A DNA stretch of 9,248 nucleotides from Cuniculiplasma sp. (GTDB taxonomy: Archaea > Thermoplasmatota > Thermoplasmata > Thermoplasmatales > Thermoplasmataceae), in assembly GCA_023256455.1 (NCBI GenBank), contig JAGDXN010000046.1, forward strand, positions 3,939 to 13,186. The letters run 5' to 3'. This document shows positions 7,039 through 9,248 of this stretch, piece by piece. The notes below the pieces were generated by a model. It saw only the letters and a list, made by a program, of their open reading frames with translations, was not told the origin of the DNA and searched no databases. The position numbers were made by a program, and so were the translations under genes. Each line of letters begins with the position of its first letter. Positions within the stretch are counted from its first letter, which is position 1.

Positions 7039-7046
7039 TTATATAG
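7039..7046 (+). promoter_or_regulatory. TATA-like box for prf1
   Basis: TTATATAG is centred about 25 bases before the prf1 ATG at 7067, the classical spacing for a leaderless archaeal transcript. No Shine-Dalgarno site precedes the ATG. Confidence 0.55.
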
Positions 7047-7056
7047 TATTATAAAT
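7047..7056 (-). promoter_or_regulatory. TATA-like box for pyrH
   Basis: Read on the - strand this is ATTTATAATA, centred about 32 bases before the pyrH start, predicting a leader of only a few bases. It lies next to, and on the far side of, the prf1 TATA box in the same 46-base gap, so the two promoters overlap. Confidence 0.5.
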
Positions 7057-7066
7057 TTTCTAAACT

Positions 7067-8311
7067 ATGACAAGCGACGAGAAACAGCTCAGGAGATATG
7101 AATTTAAGAAAGCCATGGAGGAGCTTTCAAACCTTAAGGGACGGGGTACTGAGCTGATATCTCTTTATATTCCTCCCGATAAACAGATCTGGGATGTTGT
7201 GCAATATCTGAGGGAAGAGTACTCAACATCTGCCAATATTAAATCAAAATCAACACGAAAGAATGTACTTTCAGCCATTGAATCCATAATGTCAAAATTG
7301 AAATATTACAAATCTCCACCTGAAACAGGTCTGGTATTTTTTGTTGGACACGTACAGAAGCGAGGGGATCAGACAGAGATGTTCAGCGAAATTATCGAAC
7401 CTCCAGAACCTATCCAGACCTTCATATACAAATGCGATTCCCAGTTCTATACCGAGCCCTTAATGGTGCAGCTCAAGGCAAAGGATATTTACGGATTGAT
7501 CGTAATAGACAGAAAGGAGGCTACCATAGGTTTTCTCAATGGAACAAACATTGTAACTGTAACCAACGAGCAGTCACTCGTTCCCAGCAAGCATCATCAG
7601 GGTGGACAGTCATCACGAAGGTATGAGCGTTTAATTGAAATAGCCGCAAATGAATATTTCAAAAAGATTGGAGAGATCGTGAATAATACATTCATGCCCA
7701 TAATCAAAGATATCAAGGGTATATTCATAGGCGGACCCGGTTCAACAAAGAACTATTTCTTCGAGAACGGGTATATGTTCAACGAAATCACCAAAAAGGT
7801 CATAGATCTTTATGATGTTGGATATACAGATGAATCCGGACTGCGTGAACTTGTGGAGAAGGCAGCAGAATCAATGAAAGACCTTGCAATCGCAAGGGAA
7901 AAGGATCTTGTGAACCGATTCATGAGGGAAGTAAGAAAGGGTGACGAGGGTCTTGCAGTATATGGTGAAGAGGAGGTTCACAGGGCACTGGAAATGAAGG
8001 CAGTGGATATATTGCTCATATCTGACGGCATAAGGAGAACAAAATATTATTACAAGTGTTCAAACTGCGGCCATGAAGAGGTGTTCAACCAGAGGCCTGA
8101 AGACAATACATGTCCAGCCTGCGGATCAGCAATGGAACTTGATCACGAGGATGACTTTGTGAAAAATCTTTACAAACTTGCAGAGGATTCAGGCGCAACT
8201 GTGGAAATGATAGGAGAGGAAAGCGACGAGGGCAAACTTCTCAAAAAGGCCTTCGGCGGTGTGGTGGGAATACTCAGATATGTTCCCCAGAAGGAAACCC
8301 ACCTATCTTAA
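7067..8311 (+). CDS. prf1: Peptide chain release factor aRF1
   Basis: The archaeal class-1 release factor (414 residues), which reads all three stop codons in the ribosomal A site and triggers peptidyl-tRNA hydrolysis, later acting with the recycling ATPase ABCE1. The N domain has [11 protein letters not shown] at 27-37, the stop-codon motif NIKS at 57-60 and YKCDSQF at 121-127, matching YxCxxxF. The M domain carries the catalytic GGQ at 179-181 followed by a basic SSRRYERL stretch. The C domain includes IGGPGSTK near 221-228 and two Cys pairs, C331/C334 and C349/C352, forming the zinc-binding minidomain seen in many archaeal aRF1 proteins. All key residues are intact. The gene probably yields a leaderless mRNA from the divergent promoter shared with pyrH. 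Its last nine bases overlap the PRC-barrel gene on the other strand. Confidence 0.96.
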   Translation: MTSDEKQLRRYEFKKAMEELSNLKGRGTELISLYIPPDKQIWDVVQYLREEYSTSANIKSKSTRKNVLSAIESIMSKLKYYKSPPETGLVFFVGHVQKRGDQTEMFSEIIEPPEPIQTFIYKCDSQFYTEPLMVQLKAKDIYGLIVIDRKEATIGFLNGTNIVTVTNEQSLVPSKHHQGGQSSRRYERLIEIAANEYFKKIGEIVNNTFMPIIKDIKGIFIGGPGSTKNYFFENGYMFNEITKKVIDLYDVGYTDESGLRELVEKAAESMKDLAIAREKDLVNRFMREVRKGDEGLAVYGEEEVHRALEMKAVDILLISDGIRRTKYYYKCSNCGHEEVFNQRPEDNTCPACGSAMELDHEDDFVKNLYKLAEDSGATVEMIGEESDEGKLLKKAFGGVVGILRYVPQKETHLS

Positions 8312-8542
8312 CATTTTTAATCTCGTGACATCAAGAACAAGATAATCCTTTCCCGTCACGATGAGATCGAATGGAATTATATATCTTCCGTTTTCGTCTT
8401 TTTTTAAGGCCGGGAATCGTGTGTCTCTGGGTATGGCAAGTATGCTGCTTATTCTTCCCGTTCTCTCATCGAAGACAAAATCATCTATTGTTCCAACTAT
8501 CGTCCCGTCACTTGTTCCGATTTGTGTACCCACTACCTTCAT
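8303..8542 (-). CDS. Small PRC-barrel domain protein
   Basis: A 79-residue protein consisting almost entirely of one PRC-barrel domain: an initial strand ([20 protein letters not shown]), a [14 protein letters not shown] turn-strand segment typical of the fold, then [19 protein letters not shown]. There is no membrane segment or signal peptide. In archaea, stand-alone PRC-barrel proteins are widespread adaptors; the haloarchaeal CdpB proteins are PRC-barrel cell-division factors that work with SepF. Whether this protein does the same is untested inference, and similar barrels also occur in RimM and photosynthetic reaction centres. It lies 31 bases after the VAT ATPase stop on the same strand, so it may be cotranscribed with it, but it also has its own TATA-like box. 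Its stop overlaps prf1 convergently by nine bases. Confidence 0.8.
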   Translation of the reverse strand: MKVVGTQIGTSDGTIVGTIDDFVFDERTGRISSILAIPRDTRFPALKKDENGRYIIPFDLIVTGKDYLVLDVTRLKMLR

Positions 8543-8564
8543 AATGGCTATTAGTGTTAATTAG

Positions 8565-8576
8565 AATAAAAATTTA
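8565..8576 (-). promoter_or_regulatory. TATA-like box for the PRC-barrel gene
   Basis: On the - strand this reads TAAATTTTTATT, centred about 28 bases before ATG 8542, and it overlaps the VAT stop codon. The T-run inside it could equally serve as a weak terminator for the VAT transcript. Confidence 0.35.
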
Positions 8577-9248
8577 ATTGTAGAGGCCCGTTTCCTCTAC
8601 CTGTTTTCTCTTTTCCCTGACGCTTTTTCCCATATTTTTGGATAGATTCTCATAGAATCTTATAACTTCATCGTCCACCGATGGCTTTATGGTTTTCATT
8701 GCATCAAGGAAGTTTGCCTGTGTTACACTGTTTGCATCCGGATCCGAGCGGTATGCCATCATTTTCAAGGTCAGCGCCCACATACCCGTCCGTAAGGTCC
8801 GCTATTTTTTCCAGATTTACTTCTGGAGAAAGGGGCATGTTCTTTGTGTGCACCTTGAGGATCTGGAGCCTGGCATCCCTGTCAGGTGGCGGGATATATA
8901 TCATCTTGTCAAACCTTCCCGCTCTTATCAGGGCAGTATCCAGTATATCAGGCCTGTTTGTCGCACCTATCACAACCACACCCTGGAGAACCTCAACACC
9001 ATCCATTGATGTGAGAAGCTGATTTACAATTCTCTCTGTAACTCCAGAATCACTGTTTCCTCCCCTTCTTGGTGCAATGGAATCGATCTCATCCAGGAAT
9101 ACTATGGATGGAGCAACCTGCTTTGCTTTCTTGAATATTTCCCTCACGGCCTTTTCGCTCTCTCCAACCCATTTGCTCAGGACTTCAGGACCCTTTACTG
9201 AAATGAAATTGGCATTGCTTTCATTGGCAACGGCCTTTGCCAGAAGAG
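8574..9248 (-). pseudogene. vat: Cdc48/VAT-type AAA+ ATPase, D2 domain and C-terminus, partial and frameshifted
   Basis: The C-terminal part of a VCP-like ATPase (Cdc48/VAT/p97), a hexameric unfoldase that feeds proteins to the 20S proteasome. The window edge cuts the gene just after the expected Walker A: the first visible residues are [10 protein letters not shown]. Then come the pore loop KWVGES (25-30 of the visible part), Walker [10 protein letters not shown] (48-56), sensor-1 GATNRPD (94-100), the arginine-finger region RAGRFD (108-113) and GYVGADLE (154-161). After this Glu the frame breaks near 8763. One frame continues as a foreign tail (DGIPLG...) to a stop at 8704. The family-like C-terminus ([13 protein letters not shown]...) lies in another frame and stops at 8574, ending GLYN, an HbYX proteasome-docking tail. 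Codons for roughly NLCREAG, about 20 bases, seem missing. The gene is essential-looking, so an assembly error or mixed population is as likely as true decay. Confidence 0.85.
8762..8764 (-). other. Frameshift/deletion junction in the VAT gene
   Basis: Before the junction the frame reads GYVGADLE; after it the family-like sequence MMAYRSDPD appears in a shifted frame, joined by a single A (8763). Family members normally have about seven residues (close to NLCREAG) between these points; with one base retained, 20 bases are missing, which gives the observed shift. The expected residues come from memory of the family, not from an alignment. Confidence 0.75.

Noticed and set aside
6515..7054. Long + strand open frame opposite pyrH
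   Set aside because: It is an antisense shadow of pyrH with no recognisable motifs; pyrH has all family motifs in order.
8681..9022. Two + strand open frames opposite the VAT gene
   Set aside because: Shadows of the AAA+ ATPase coding strand; no domain signal.
8704..9147. GTG at 9147 as the start of an independent short ATPase
   Set aside because: The frame is open upstream to the window edge and encodes the D2 segment following Walker A, so this GTG is an internal Val codon.

Overview
This window looks like a piece of a Thermoplasmatales-type euryarchaeal chromosome, most like the lower-GC acidophiles around Ferroplasma or Cuniculiplasma; the genus is only a guess. The pointers are an archaeal-type class-1 release factor, an archaeal UMP kinase, a two-subunit 2-oxoacid:ferredoxin oxidoreductase, and a Cdc48/VAT ATPase whose C-terminal tail reads like the Thermoplasma protein. 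AGA/AGG arginine and ATA isoleucine codons are heavily used. Intergenic DNA is very AT-rich, with archaeal TATA-like boxes about 25-28 bases before several start codons, suggesting many leaderless mRNAs.

Left part (1-3522, all + strand): the 3' part of a carboxymuconolactone decarboxylase/AhpD-like gene lacking the usual CxxC and His (1-375); a ten-helix TDT-family transporter 19 bases downstream, probably in the same operon (395-1447); a long AT-rich gap with a diverged ~106-base direct duplication and TATA-like boxes; an SDR-family reductase (1803-2549); an NADPH-dependent FMN reductase-like flavoprotein (2675-3232); and a second AT-rich gap with a T-rich terminator and an 11-base exact direct repeat before the next operon.

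Centre (3523-6343): the korA-korB operon for 2-oxoacid:ferredoxin oxidoreductase, with genes overlapping by 11 bases. It feeds acyl-CoA and reduced ferredoxin into central metabolism. It meets UMP kinase (pyrH, - strand, 6340-7020) tail to tail. The two stop codons share TTAA, and the korAB terminator hairpin lies inside the pyrH coding sequence.

Right part (7021-9248): pyrH and the release factor gene prf1 diverge from a 46-base promoter region. prf1 overlaps convergently with a small PRC-barrel gene (8303-8542, -). Upstream of that gene on the - strand is the D2/C-terminal portion of a Cdc48/VAT AAA+ ATPase, cut by the window edge. Its frame is broken near 8763 by an apparent loss of about 20 bases, removing the conserved helix after the GADL motif and separating the ATPase from its HbYX-like tail.

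Most of the window is compact housekeeping DNA; I see no mobile element, CRISPR array, tRNA or rRNA. The observations most worth checking are the broken VAT gene, the terminator embedded in pyrH, the tight divergent promoter, and the two repeat structures in the long intergenic regions.
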